From the NCBI GenBank assembly GCA_905221605.1, contig CAJNDS010002204.1, positions 402,501 to 466,500 of the forward strand: a DNA stretch of 64,000 nt. Direction: 5' to 3'. Positions 37,277 to 48,300 of this stretch are shown here, piece after piece; the first letter of the stretch is position 1, and each line of letters starts with the position of its first letter. Source of the DNA: Symbiodinium natans (taxonomy: Eukaryota; Sar; Dinophyceae; Suessiales; Symbiodiniaceae). The notes beneath the pieces are model-generated. The model searched no databases. It was not told the origin of the DNA and was given only the letters and a program-made list of their open reading frames with translations. Made by a program: the position numbers and the translations under genes.

Positions 37277-40200
37277 ATGCCGCTGACCATTCAGGAGCTG
37301 GTGTCGGAACCATACTGCCAGGGTCATCTCTTTGAGGCCCAGCCAGAGAAGCAGAAGCAAGATCTCTTGGATCAGCTGAATGCGATCGATGGCAACCTGC
37401 CAGGCCGGGGGGAAAGGTTCTGCTTGCACGGAGTTTAAAAGCCGAATGGAAGCCAAATACGGGTAAGCATGGCTCATTCTTTCGGCAGAAGCATGTCGAT
37501 GTCGTCAGTTCCAGTGGCTGCAAAGCCAAAGCCCTCAGGCTTTCGGTGCAAACCCTCTGCTTCTCGAGACAGGGCCAGAAAGGGGTCCATGGGAGGTTCT
37601 GATCGGCCACAAATGGCCACAAGTTCCCAGCATATCCATGGGCCAGGGGGGTAATCCGAGAGTTGCGGTTTGTGGGGGTCAAGGGGGTCTAGAGGGGGTC
37701 AGGGAAGAGGGTGGAGATCGCGCCAACTCGGCGCATGGCTTTTTTGATGCTCTGCATTCTTGATTTGAAGCCATTTTGGCGCGGGACGGCAGTACCAGGC
37801 CTTGTCTTAGCCGCCACCACTGTATCCAGTAGGCAGCTCTGCGTAGCTTTGCGTTGCGTTCTCCTCTCCTTTGTCCTGATTCAGGTGGCGGATTGAAGGG
37901 CTACCTGGAGCGCGGTCGCGTCCTGCTGCGGGAAGCCCAGGCAGGAGTGAACCCTTTTGCTGGGCTGACGCCATCGGTGCCAGAGGGGCAGCAGCTTTTC
38001 GGGGAGACAGGCCCCGGGAGTGCGGGCTTTGATGCTTTTGAAGAGAGGGGCTTAGAGGAAGTCTCGAAGTGCTGCTTTTGCCTTGTGGCTGGCGGTCTCG
38101 GTGAGCGCCTGGGCTTCCCGGGCATCAAGATTGGCATCGTTACAGAGGTAATTACCAACACCACCTTCATCGAGCTCTTTTGCTCCTACATTCTGGCATG
38201 CCAATCCCACGCCCGCGCGGCCACTGGTGATGCTGGCTTGCTGCTGCCGCTTGCCATAATGACTTCAGGAGACACCCACGACAAGACCGTTGAGATGATG
38301 ACGCAGAACGACGCTCGGACCAGCTCAGTGGACACATGCCTGCTTTGCGCTTTGTCTGCAAAAACATTTCATGTGCAAGCCTAGGCTTTCTTCGGTATGG
38401 TCGAGGGTCAGGCCGGGAGTAGTGCTGATTCCATTTGCAGCAACTTAAATGTGACAGCTGCTATACCAGGTGCACTTCTTGAAACAGGAGAAGGTACCTG
38501 CCCTTCTGGATGTTGATGCTCGCATTGCTGTAAAAGACGGCTGCATTGAAACGAAGCCACATGGCCATGGTCACTCAGCTTGATCATTCGGCTTGATCAT
38601 TCGGGTGAGTTGTGAATCCCTCGTGTTGCAAAACTGCTCTTTGGCACCCGCTCCTTCCGTATGGAGGTGACATCCATGTGCTCATGCACCAGAAGGGCCT
38701 CTCCAAGCGCTGGTTTGAAGAGGGTCGTCGTTGGCTCTTTGTATTTCAAGACACGAACCCCCTGCACTTCCGAATCCTTTGCGCTGTCCTGGGTGTCTCT
38801 GCGAAGCATGGGTTTGTCATGAACTCGGTGGCCATTCCCCGGATCCCTGGGGAATCGATTGGCGGCATTTGCAAGCTGACCAGTGCTTCAGGCACGGTCA
38901 TAACCCTCAACGTCGAATACAACCAACTCGAGCCGCTGCTTAAAGAGACACCTGCTGGTGGTGACGTGCCAGATGACTCGGGATACTCGCCATATCCAGG
39001 GAATATCAACGTCTTGCTTTTCCATCTCCCGAGATATGTCGAATGCCTGGATGGCACGGGTGGCGTTGTGCCAGAGTTCATCAACCCAAAGTGGGCGGAC
39101 CCTGCCAAGACCCAGTTTAAGTCATCCACGCGCCTCGAGTGCATGATGCAAGACTTTCCGCGACTCTGCGGACCCAACGATGCGGTGGGTGTCACGCAGT
39201 TCGAGCGCTGGATCGCGAAGACCAGTGTCAAAAACAATCTGGCAGACGCGCGGAAGAAGAATCCTCCAGAGTGCGCCCTCTCGGCGGAGGCGGATTTGTA
39301 CTCCTGCAATGTGCGACTGATGCAGCTTCTTGGTTCTAAAGTCACGAAAGCTAACTCCTTGGAGCTCGCAGCTACACAGCCCGTTCCAGTTCCGAGTGTC
39401 CATTCCTTGACTTCAGGGGATCTGAGGCTTGCTGGTGCGCAGATCGAGGAACCGGAAGAGGTGTCCTACCTGGGCATCACCGCCAAGATTGGGGCGAAGA
39501 GCCTTGGCTGCTCTGCGGAGTCTTGGGATCCGAGTTGCGATTGCTGGCCGTGCTCCTCTCAGGATTGTTTTGAAGCCTTCCTTCGCCATATCTATCGTGC
39601 AGCTGAAGAAGAAGTTGAAAGGAAAGAGTCTTGTTCCTTGCTATAGTGCTGACCGGAGTGAATCACATCTGGCGCGCTGTCAAGCTCGTGCTGAACCCAG
39701 GATTTTGATCTCGAAAAGGTCAGCGTTGGTTCTGGAAGGTGACGTCATGCACTTAACGGCTCAAGACGGAGATCTTGCGTCGGCTCTTGCCAACGGAAGT
39801 AAGTTGTGGCTCGGCGTCTTGCGAAACTTTGCTAAATGCCGAGGTTTCCGTGGAGGATCTGGAGTTGGATGGGGCCCTCCACCTTTCCGGCACTGGCTGT
39901 GCAAGAGGACGCGGGCTTTGGGCAAAAGCCACGCGCAAGAAAAGGGTATTTGTTCGAGCTATTGTGCCGCGATGAGTATGAACATTAAGTCTTAGATGTG
40001 AACAACCGGCTAAATAAGCCATTCTTCGTGGCATGGTGTTCATCCGTAAAGCAACGATGAGGACTGTTTTTTTCAGATAAGCTGTGTTTGGTAGTGTTAT
40101 GGACAATAGCTACAGTGTTATATGGTATTTTGGCGTGAGCCCATGTTTTATGCAGCCGAAATGCCTCGCTGTGGGCACGCAACCAGGACTCTCAGTGAGA

Positions 40201-40429
40201 AATCAGGGCGCCGAAATCGTTTGCATTCCAGAAAGTGAGCTGGCAGAGGTGGACCCGTCGTATCAGATCCGTGGGTCCTCCGACTTTGGTTTTTAAGTAT
40301 TGGACCCGAATGGATTCCGGCTAAACGCCCTTCTATAAGTCAGAAGACCAAACTCTCTTCGCCTACCTGAGGTATAGGGCAAACATCCTCGAAATGGCCA
40401 AGATCCACCTGGAAGGCGATACTTCCTAG
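37277..40429 (+). CDS. USP: UDP-sugar pyrophosphorylase (USP), 11 exons
   Basis: Makes UDP-sugars from UTP and a range of sugar-1-phosphates (EC 2.7.7.64), a cytosolic step feeding glycosyltransferases. Exons: 37,277-37,403; 37,885-38,312; 38,385-38,411; 38,470-38,569; 38,667-39,324; 39,427-39,495; 39,563-39,657; 39,724-39,743; 39,844-39,895; 40,187-40,274; 40,372-40,429. They total 1,722 nt, exactly 574 codons with stop (573 aa; plant USPs are slightly longer, about 600). The nucleotide-binding signature is LVAGGLGERLG. FLKQEKVP, KPHGHGD, FVFQDTN, VEYNQL, GNIN and FKSSTRLECMMQD follow in family order. The C-terminal beta-helix part has LVLEGD, ELDGALHL, VRNQGAE and IRGY. The start is the first Met before TIQELV. 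Donors are five GC, four GT and one GA. The 102-nt intron 39,325-39,426 is in frame with no stop, so it might be retained. Two exons are only 27 and 20 nt. Nothing suggests inactivation. Confidence 0.96.
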
Positions 40430-41665
40430 GACGGTTGGCAGAGAACAGTTCTGGAGACTGAGATCCTTTCGCCGCAAGAGTCTGTGCTCACTCCGCTCGG
40501 TGCATTGTCATCATCGCCTCATCGCCTGAAGTGCTGAAGAAATGTCCGGAAGCGGTCCTGATCTTGGAGCTGGTGCTGAGTCTGAGAACCATCACGGGGG
40601 GCCTCACGTGCTGAAGCGCCAGTACGCAGGGAGCGGCGGGCCCTCGACAGGGATGGTGCATCGTGCACTGAGCTGCAGCTCCCACGGGTGCGGTTTGGGC
40701 TGGAAGGGCTCGCAAGAGCGAAAGCGGCCCGCAAAAGGGGAGAAAAGGGCTTTCAAAAGGGGGCAAGGGGTCTTGACCCCAAACAAACCCTTAAGCTCAG
40801 AGTGTCAAAGACAATGAAAAAAGCGGCCGATGGCACAGACTGCACCTAGGCCTCCACTGGAGATGATGAACTGGAAGACGCGAAGACGTGGGAGGAGCAC
40901 ACCGGAGAGATCAAGGCAAGGATTAATGTTACGATCTCTTTATTGAACACCCCCCCCCCCCCGTCTGTTTGTTTTCCGAGGATTTTGGGGCTGGGTTTAA
41001 ACAATGAGGGGTTGCAATACGTGTTCTGGGGGCGTCTGGATCGCAAGCGTTAAAGGCTGCCTCTCAAGATCGAGCCTTGCGGGCCCCCCGGGCCCCAGGC
41101 AGCGAATTTATTGTTGCCACCCCCTTTGTCATCTCAGGGGCTCGTAAGGGGTACGGTTCCCTTTCCAGATTTGTTTTCAGATCTCGTAGGTCAGGATTTA
41201 AGTGAAGAAGCTGCTGGTTTGAGATCTCTGGCAGTTTGCAAAAAGCTCCAGGCACGTGAAGTTTTGCTTTGATCCCTAAAGGTCGCAGCAACCGGGTTCT
41301 CGGTTCTAACAGTTGCTACTTCTGGGGCAGCTTCGGCGTTGTTTTGCAGTAAGTCTTTGACGAGGAGTTCAACTTCAAGGCGACATCTCAGCCGAGTTTC
41401 ATGGTTGTCACCCAAAAGCTTAGGGAATTGCCGCCGAAACCTTCTGCTCATTGAAAACGGTCTTGGACCGGGATCCCCGGCTTGCCGAATGTAAGTATTG
41501 TGACTCCGCATAAATGAAAATGATCATAAAAGGTGATCCGCGATCCGTGGCCTAGTTTAAGTACCACGACGTTCCATGTTCCAATTTTCCATCAATACAC
41601 CTGATCAGCCCGCAGATCAGCCCCGCGTGTTGTCTTGACAAAGCAAAGCCAACAGAAGCTGACAG
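40430..41665. other. Intergenic, with a coding-like minus-strand segment
   Basis: It holds a 13-base poly-C tract (40,950-40,962). A - strand frame at 41,511-41,191 includes RRFRRQFPKLLGDNHETRL and LEVELLVKDLLQ, which looks coded. It may be a remnant of a mobile element or an exon; no family was recognised. 5' exons of the glycosyltransferase-like gene at 41,666 should also lie here but were not found. Confidence 0.3.
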
Positions 41666-42247
41666 GTACCTCACATGCCATACAACAAGTTGGCCTCTCA
41701 CCGTGCCGTGGTGTGCATGCCTTACGACACCAGCATCTTCCTGTTCAACGAGTTCTACTCGGCCAACATGCCTGTGTTCGTACCCGGGGACCTGTGGCGG
41801 TGGCTGATAGGCCCAGTCACCTCACCGATGATGGAGTACCGCCACTGGACGGCTGAAGAGGCCACCGAGGGCGTTGGGCCGGTTCCCACCAGCTCGCCCT
41901 TCTACGCCTCTGTCCACCAACCCATGGGTGTGGAGCAAGCGCTGGAATGGTCAATGTACAGCGATTGGGCGATGCTGCCGCACGTGCTCTACTTCGAAGG
42001 GATACCGGACTTGTTCCTGAAGCTGATGGACACGACATCCCTGCACCAGACCTCAATCAGGATGAAGGTTTTCAACGACGAGGAGTTGATTTTGGCAGTG
42101 GAGAACTGGAAGAAGCTGGTCCGCAGGCCCCAGGGCCCCAGGGCTAACAAACCTTCACCGTACTGCACTGCACTCAAGAAGACACATGAAGCCCAGACAC
42201 GTAGAGACCCCTGCAGGCTGATTTACGCTGTGGGCGATGCCACCTGA
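41666..42247 (+). CDS. C-terminal part of a probable glycosyltransferase
   Basis: The exon begins after the acceptor gacag (41,665) and reads HRAVVCMPYDTSIFLFNEF then YSANMPVFVPGDLWRW. Further on are SDWAMLPHVLYFEGIPDL and an amphipathic tail ending in VENWKKLV. The pattern 'hRA(I/V)v..PY..Si...EfY...(I/M)P.FvP', then a D/W..PH..YF.(S/G)IP.L block, resembles the sugar-nucleotide-binding end of uncharacterised glycosyltransferases I associate with algae and stramenopiles. That assignment is from memory of the pattern, not a search. Codons after about 42,125 (RRPQGPRA onward) may be intron read-through, because a GC donor follows VRR. Upstream exons are not located, so this is partial. Confidence 0.55.
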   Translation, partial: VPHMPYNKLASHRAVVCMPYDTSIFLFNEFYSANMPVFVPGDLWRWLIGPVTSPMMEYRHWTAEEATEGVGPVPTSSPFYASVHQPMGVEQALEWSMYSDWAMLPHVLYFEGIPDLFLKLMDTTSLHQTSIRMKVFNDEELILAVENWKKLVRRPQGPRANKPSPYCTALKKTHEAQTRRDPCRLIYAVGDAT

Positions 42248-44255
42248 TAGCCACGGAGTGAGCATCTTGCCAAGAACTGCAGCTGGCGCTCCAAGAGTGA
42301 GGAGCCGAGAAGGACGGAAGGGTCGATCATGGTCGATGCTGTTCGAGATGCTGCTCTGGTGCTGTCGGGGCCGATGCTCTGGCATTTGGGGGCATCTCAG
42401 TGGCCAGTGCAAGCATGGCGCTTGGCTGCCTCCACGAGGAAAGAGTTTGAACCATCTAATCATTTTGCTGTACATAAACCCAAAGCCGGATCGCTCGCCT
42501 CTGCGGTCTGCGCATAAGCTGAGCCAGGTTGCAGCTGAGACGAAACAAGGTCAAATGTGTGGTCTCTTCATGCTTCCTCAAATTGAGGCATGTTCTACGG
42601 TGCCGCCGGCATGCGCTCGACGCAGTCGCAATTCTTCGACTTGAAATCCTGACAGTCACCATACACCCGTTCCAAGATGTGGGATTTCTCAATGAAGTCC
42701 TTTCCAGGGCCAAGTAGGCCGCAGCAGCTGTACCCTCAACTCAGATGAGTAGAAGCACGTGCCTGTCACATGTGCAAAACAAGAAAGTAAGTAGAGCAAG
42801 TTCAAGCTTTGACGTCGCAGTCCTCGTGCCAAGTCTTTCGCGGATGGACCGCTTGCTGCCATAAGCAATGGTGCGAGGACCCAGCTTTTGAGGCACCAGA
42901 GTGGTTCCAAGGCATGGGGTATTTGGGCAAGCAGTAGGATTCAGTAGGATGCACACTTTTTGCCAGTCAACAATTCTTTCTGTAAATGTCCGCGGCACCA
43001 AAGTTGCACAGCGGCGTCTAAGTGTCACCGAGCCGATCTTACATGAGGCCAGCTCCGGCTACCGAGAAGGCAGGGCAACGGCCCCAAGCATCGAGTGTGT
43101 GAACCTCAGACTTCTTATGCAACGACTCGTAGCGCAGAGAGGACCCTGGCCGACTCTTCTCGTTTCTTAGGCGCTGGCGGCCAAGGCGGCCAGGGCCAAG
43201 GCGAGGAGTTCCAGGACATCGTGGACTCGCCATATGGCGCCGTGCACGCCGAGCCGGGCAGCCCAGGGAAGACATCCCACTAAAGAACCATCTCAGGCTG
43301 TGTCTCCGACAGTTTGCGGACTTCCGTGCACCAACAGAGTTCCCGCATGTGACTTTTTTCCCGCGCCTATTCCTCTGGCTTCGGTTACGGTTACAACGGT
43401 TTAGTGCGAAAGTCCGACACTACAGCCACTCACAGCGAATTCGACTAGAGCGCCCACGTTGAGTTGATCCTCTCGGCCTGTGCCGAAGGGGGGCATTGTT
43501 AACGTTAGCTGGACACTGCGTACAGTTGTCCGAAGATGATGCGAAGCTTACTTAATATGCTTACTAAGTAAGCCTTGCTAACCAACTAACAGACTTCGCT
43601 CAACGCTGCTGGCTTTAGGACCCCCAAGGCATCTAACCATGTGCACACTTCTAGCCTTGTCAGCGTCTGTTCTTTGGAATGGTTTCGAAAGCGTCACACT
43701 TCCCTAGCGCATCCGTGTAAAGTCGTACGGAGGGCACCCTGCGGGGCAAATATCAAGAATGGTCGATGTCACTCTGCGTCCTTAATCGAATCCGTGGATC
43801 GTTGAAAGCAAGATTAAGTTAGATTCGGGTTGAGCGGCGCAGCACACTAGGTGCAACCGCTGCACTCCTGCAGCACTGCTTCTGGTTCCCCTTGGTCCTA
43901 CTTCCTGTGCATTTGAAGTCTTTCAGGATGATCAGCGGCGAGGGTGAGGACGGGGATGTCGAGTGCAAGGGTGCGTAGAGCACCAGAGAGAGGAGGAAGG
44001 AGGGAGAGAATACTTGGATTTTGCAGGACGAGGAATTCACCATAACTGGCGACCCGAGCAATGCTGCAGATACAGCCTTCGACAGCCAGGCCTTCATGTT
44101 GGGCCTAATGGATGGAAGCAGAGAGGGTAGCCACACAGGAAGCCAAATGGGAAGCCTTTGTGGAGTCCATTGAGTCAATGGGGCAGTAGTGGGTGATTGA
44201 TTTGTCTGGGAATTGCAATCCTTCACCCGCGGGGTCACCCCAAGTCGGGCCCGAA
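42248..44255. other. No gene recognised; one strong hairpin
   Basis: + strand frame 43,095-43,283 contains EEFQDIVDSPYGAVHAEPG and could be an exon, but has no family match. A short perfect inverted repeat lies at 43,546-43,573. The first exon of the ARL2BP gene should lie near 43,900-44,250. Confidence 0.3.
43546..43573. repeat. 9-bp perfect inverted repeat (hairpin)
   Basis: GCTTACTTA (43,546-43,554) and its complement TAAGTAAGC (43,565-43,573) are separated by 10 bases. No T-run or gene context indicates a terminator role. Confidence 0.7.
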
Positions 44256-44270
44256 CGTGCCCTCGCAAGG

Positions 44271-45721
44271 TGGAGGCTCTCCAGGATGCCGTCCTGGATG
44301 ACTCCTTCCAGGAGCGACGGGGCGACCTCTTTCAGGTCTTTATGACAAACGAAGTCGCAGCCTCCGGGGCCTGGGACTCCAGTTTGTCCAATGCCCTCCC
44401 GTCGTCAAGGCTTCAAAATTAAACAGGGTTTAGGGAATGCGGAACAGGAGCCACATTGAGCCATCCCATGCCTGCGATTCACTTGATGTACGACCCTCCG
44501 ACATGTTTGCAAAATCGAAGTCATCTTCACAACCGGAGGAGATGCTGAATGCGTTCTGCAGAGAGCACTGCCATCACTTCGAGGCCAGAACCTGGGGCCC
44601 TGCGAACGCTTCCAAGACGATCCTCTTGTGAAGTGTGCAGGACACTGAGGAAAACAAGCTTGTCTACACGCAGCTTTTCAATCAGTATTCGGATGCTCGG
44701 CAGATCTTAGCGTCACGCTGAGCCGTGAGCCCAAGTATGCAATCTGGAGTAGTCCCAGATGCCACCTTAGCCAAGGAGCTCATTGAAGGGCACCTGGAAC
44801 GGCAAATGGTAAATGCCATCCCCGGGTGCGACTCCAAGACAGCCTGTGCAGCCTGTGCAGCCTGTGCATGCAAGAAGCAGCAAAGGAAGTACACTCTTTC
44901 CGTTCTCAGCCAGCCTGCCCACTCCATGTTGCATTCATCCGTCAGCTTCTCCATGGCCTCGTTCCTCGAAGAGCTTTCTCAGAGAGGCCCGATGCACCTT
45001 TTGTAGCAGTGAAGGGTGCATTGAGCGTTCGGCCAAGTGTGTGGATTCCAGGCCTGCCGCACTGAAGCTCTCATGTAGTGCATCTTTGATCTCAACCTTC
45101 CGTATTGTGGCAATCACTTCGGTCATGTTCGGAACAGGGTAGACATGACCGATTAGGACAACATCAGCAACATATAGCGATAGTTTTGAATTGATCCGGC
45201 GTTGCCAGGTGAGGATGAGATCGCCCCTTGGCAGCCCTGGGCGCTACGTCAGCATGCGTTGACCACATCAGCAGGGCACGCTTGCTTCTACCGCAGCCAG
45301 GGAACATGAGATTCTACAAGCTGAGGACGCTGCAGTTCTCGAGCTGCTGATCTCTTTGACAGACTTCATGTCCTTCAAACAGCAGATGCTCATGGTGAAG
45401 GCTTCCTTCACTGTTTGACTGGAGCTCTTGCAGACTCCTGCACCTTAGTGCAATCCTCGCATGGGCTGAGCAGCTAAGCGGCTAGGCAGGCGATGCCGGA
45501 CTATCCTTGGCCGGGACTGCTTCGCTAATCCATGCGGACGAAGACGAGGAAGGCGCCCCTGAGAAAGAGCACGTCAGACAAAACTCGGCCGAAATTGCGA
45601 AAGGAACCGCACACGCAACCTAGGATGAGGATGTAGGGTATGTGTCGGCTTTTGTGCACAAGTAAACAAGTTTGTGCCTTTCTGACAGGCGAAGCAAGGC
45701 CGGACCTTGATGGCCTCCTGA
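44271..45721 (+). CDS. ARL2BP: ARL2-binding protein (BART domain)
   Basis: Effector of the small GTPase ARL2, linked in animals to mitochondria and cilia/centrosomes. The BART domain is spread over exons: VEALQDAVLDDSFQERRGD (to 44,335), EMLNAFCREHCHHFE (44,539-44,583), DTEENKLVYTQLFNQY (from 44,641), AKELIEGHLERQMVNAIPG (to 44,825), FSMASFLEELSQ (44,946-44,981), then EHEILQAEDAAVLELL with ISLTDFMSFKQQM (from 45,301). Against human ARL2BP this matches the DDEFQ, FEDTEENKL, IEEQL...RIPEF and LTFTDFLAFKE blocks in order; DTEENKL is identical. Junctions are GT at 44,336, GC at 44,584, GT at 44,826 and GA at 44,982, all in phase. The 5' end before 44,271 and the start of the IEGHL exon are not fixed. 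The C-terminus either stops at 45,418 or splices from 45,398 to 45,689-45,721; I prefer the latter. Confidence 0.9.
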
Positions 45722-46159
45722 CCGTCTCCCCGGCCTCACCTAGCTCGACACTCAGAGAAGACACCTGAGCTGTCGGCTTTGAACCAGGTATTTCAGATAA
45801 GCTAGCAGCGATGCTACAACGGCGCAGCGATCTAGATATACCTGTGCGACATGAGGCCAACGTGCCCACGGCTGAGAATTCGGTTCCTGCGACGCCTGAT
45901 GGCCTGAGGAAAAGTCGCGAATAAGTGGATGTTTGCTCTGCGTGCGTCACTCATGAGCCTTCTGCAGCTTTCGATATCACTAGCTTCACCAGTATGTATG
46001 GGATGTCTAGGCGTGAAGTTGTTCTAGACTCAAAACACCTAGCCTAGACTAGAGAGCGAAGACAAAGACCCGACGAGAAGTCTGTCAATGCTCGATGTGT
46101 TGCGCATGAGCAAACAGCGCACCACCCTTGGATTGCCCTAGCTAACTGGCAGCTGCCGC
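45722..46159. other. Intergenic, no gene seen
   Basis: Short spacer between ARL2BP and the hydroxylase-like gene. A - strand frame over 45,525-45,950 lacks motifs and overlaps the ARL2BP 3' end, so it is not called. Confidence 0.4.
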
Positions 46160-47578
46160 ATGTATCGTCCACTTTGGCCACTCATGGGAGGCTTGGTGAC
46201 ACATTTTGCGCTTCTTGGAACCCTTCCGCTCAGCTCCCTTGCGCAGCCAAGCAGCGCGGACCCCTGGGATTCTCCCGGGCTTGCAAGCGCTGCGCAAGTC
46301 CCAGCAAGCCCAGTGCATGCGGCAACCACATCCACTTCGGCCTTAGTCATTGGAGGCATTGAGTTTTCGAGGGAAGATGACATCGAGAACATGGAGAAGC
46401 TCTCCAACCTGTTCGGACAGGTTTTTTACACTCATGTACTGTCGCCCGGGGATGCTGCTGCAGAACAAGCATGGCAAGCCTTGTCCTCCGACATTTGGAC
46501 GCTCGTGCAGCATGCAATGCAGAACCCTGCAATGGCCCTTTCGGTGGCAATGTGCTTGTACAACTATTTCTGGTGGGAAGGGCCGCACAACACTGAACCA
46601 AATGCCGTTGCCGGCTATCACGCTGCAGAGCTTATGTACCTAGCCGTGAGGCACGCACGCTGTCACGAACCCACCTTGAGCACGATGGATTTCTACGTCC
46701 TTCAGTGTCACCTGCGCTGGCGCTACCTGTTGATGCTTGCCGGCGAAACGGGCCGCTACCTGGTCCTTCAGTCCAGGAGCCTCCGGCATGGGAGCCAGAT
46801 GCTGTCACAGGCACGGTCTTGGTTTCGTGAGATGCGAAAGCAACCGAACGCGGAGCTGCTTTATGGCTTGAGCACCCATGAGGTCAATTTCAATATGGAC
46901 TATTACCCTGCAGCGACAATGAGGTTTGGGCCCGTGTGGCATGACCCCGTGAAGGTCCTGCCCGTCGCTAGCGTCCTAGAAGCAAACTATGCAATCATCC
47001 GGTCGGAACTGGAGGGCATCTTGAGGACGGGTACGTTTGAGAATTTCGACCAGCAGACCCGGAATGCTGAGACACAATTTGGTCCCAGAGGGGATGACTG
47101 GTTGACGGCGTACCTTTTCAGAAAGGGCGAGCCCATCAAAGAGGTCTGCGCACAAGCGCCACGCACTTGCCAGATCCTTCAGCAGCGGCCGGAGATAGGC
47201 AACTGCAAGATGGGCGGGTCTGGGGCAGGGTTTTTGCGAATGAGACCTGGAGGAAGACTGAAGCCGCACTTTGGCAACGCGCCCCGGCTGAGTGTGCATC
47301 TGGGCCTGATCGTACCTGATGGTGAGATTTCAATGTACGTTGGATATGAGGAGATGAAGTGGGAGGAGGGAAAAGTCATAGCATTTGATGACACGTTTAT
47401 CCACCAGGTCCTTCACAATGGTGTCGAACCCAGATATGTCATGAACTTGTGGATGTGCCATCCCTGCGACCCTTATGATGGCAAGCTCCCCGGGGAGCAG
47501 GTGCCCGAGTACTGCCACGGAGGGCTGGGGGCCATGCAGCGCTTAGGCTTGCAGCCGCTCCCACCAAAATTCTGAGAC
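46160..47578 (+). CDS. Aspartyl/asparaginyl beta-hydroxylase-like 2OG-Fe(II) oxygenase, single exon
   Basis: A 472-residue intronless frame from ATG 46,160. Residues 1-29 are a likely signal peptide or membrane anchor (LVTHFALLGTLPLSSLAQ). The C-terminal Asp_Arg_Hydrox (PF05118-type) domain has H370 in KPHFG, R376 and H380 in RLSVHLGL, then W-EEGKVIAFDDTFIHQV with H415, and R425 in PRYVMNLW. In human ASPH the iron ligands are two His with no acidic ligand, and Arg binds 2-oxoglutarate. The spacing here (45 and 10 residues) is the same within one residue. It should hydroxylate Asp/Asn side chains in the ER lumen. The middle section (140-350) is family-unlike but well coded. Its lack of introns is exceptional beside its neighbours. 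Confidence 0.93.
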
Positions 47579-48300
47579 CAAAGCGTCACCCTGATTCCCG
47601 TCGTACACTACGTTAGACTACGTTCTTAGGACGGCTCCTGTTTCAATTTTGGCACTTTGTAGAGTGCGGAGGGGCACCGGTGATCCCGGCGGCATTGCCG
47701 GAGCTGCGGTGCTCCCAAATGTTCCCAACTGTTTGTCAGGTTATGGTATGTTATGGTAACCATGGTAGGCTTGTGACTCAGGCTTCCAGCCGTTGAGGAC
47801 GTTGAGGTGATCATGGTGATCCATCTTCGCCCTCGGATTGCAGGGGCTCACAGACGAAATCGAATCACAGGCTGTGGCACATTGGCATCACGCTGCCCAT
47901 TCACAGTTTGAATGATGCTTAGGATCACCTTCCCCCCCTCCCCCCCCACCCCTCCCCCCAAGAAAAAAGAAGAAGAAAGCAAGAACATCAAATGACACCC
48001 CAAAGCCTCCGGGACCAGCAAGGGTAGCGGCGAGGGTGGCGGCAGCAGTCTTCTCCTCATTGCTGCTGTTTTTCGTCTTCTCTTCTCTCTGTTCTGCTTC
48101 TCCTCTTCTCTCCTCTTCTCCTCTTCTCCTCTTCTTCTCTCCTTCTCATCTCCTCGCCTCCTCCTCTTCTGCTCCTCGTCTTCTCCTCTCTTCCTCTCTT
48201 CCCTTTGTCAACAAGCGAGTGTAAGCTGGGTTAATTAAGTAGTTGGAGCCTTGCAGTTCAGCAGCAAATTAAGACATGTTTTTTTGCTCATGAGATCCTC
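47579..48300. repeat. Poly-C and polypyrimidine (CTCCT) tracts
   Basis: Poly-C with A/T interruptions at 47,930-47,960 is followed at once by an A/G run (47,961-47,980). A TCTCC-rich polypyrimidine tract then fills 48,046-48,206. No gene was seen; open frames over the tract encode Ser/Leu/Phe repeats only. Confidence 0.85.

Noticed and set aside
43546-43573. Hairpin as a transcription terminator
   Set aside because: No T-run and the genome is eukaryotic; listed only as an inverted repeat.
44725-45006. Adenylate-kinase-like look of SGVVPDATLAKELIEGHLE
   Set aside because: No P-loop upstream and no following DGFPR. The same bases fit the ARL2BP BART helix, with matching exons on both sides.
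47179-47394. Minus-strand frames inside the hydroxylase gene
   Set aside because: Shadows of a well-supported plus-strand domain.
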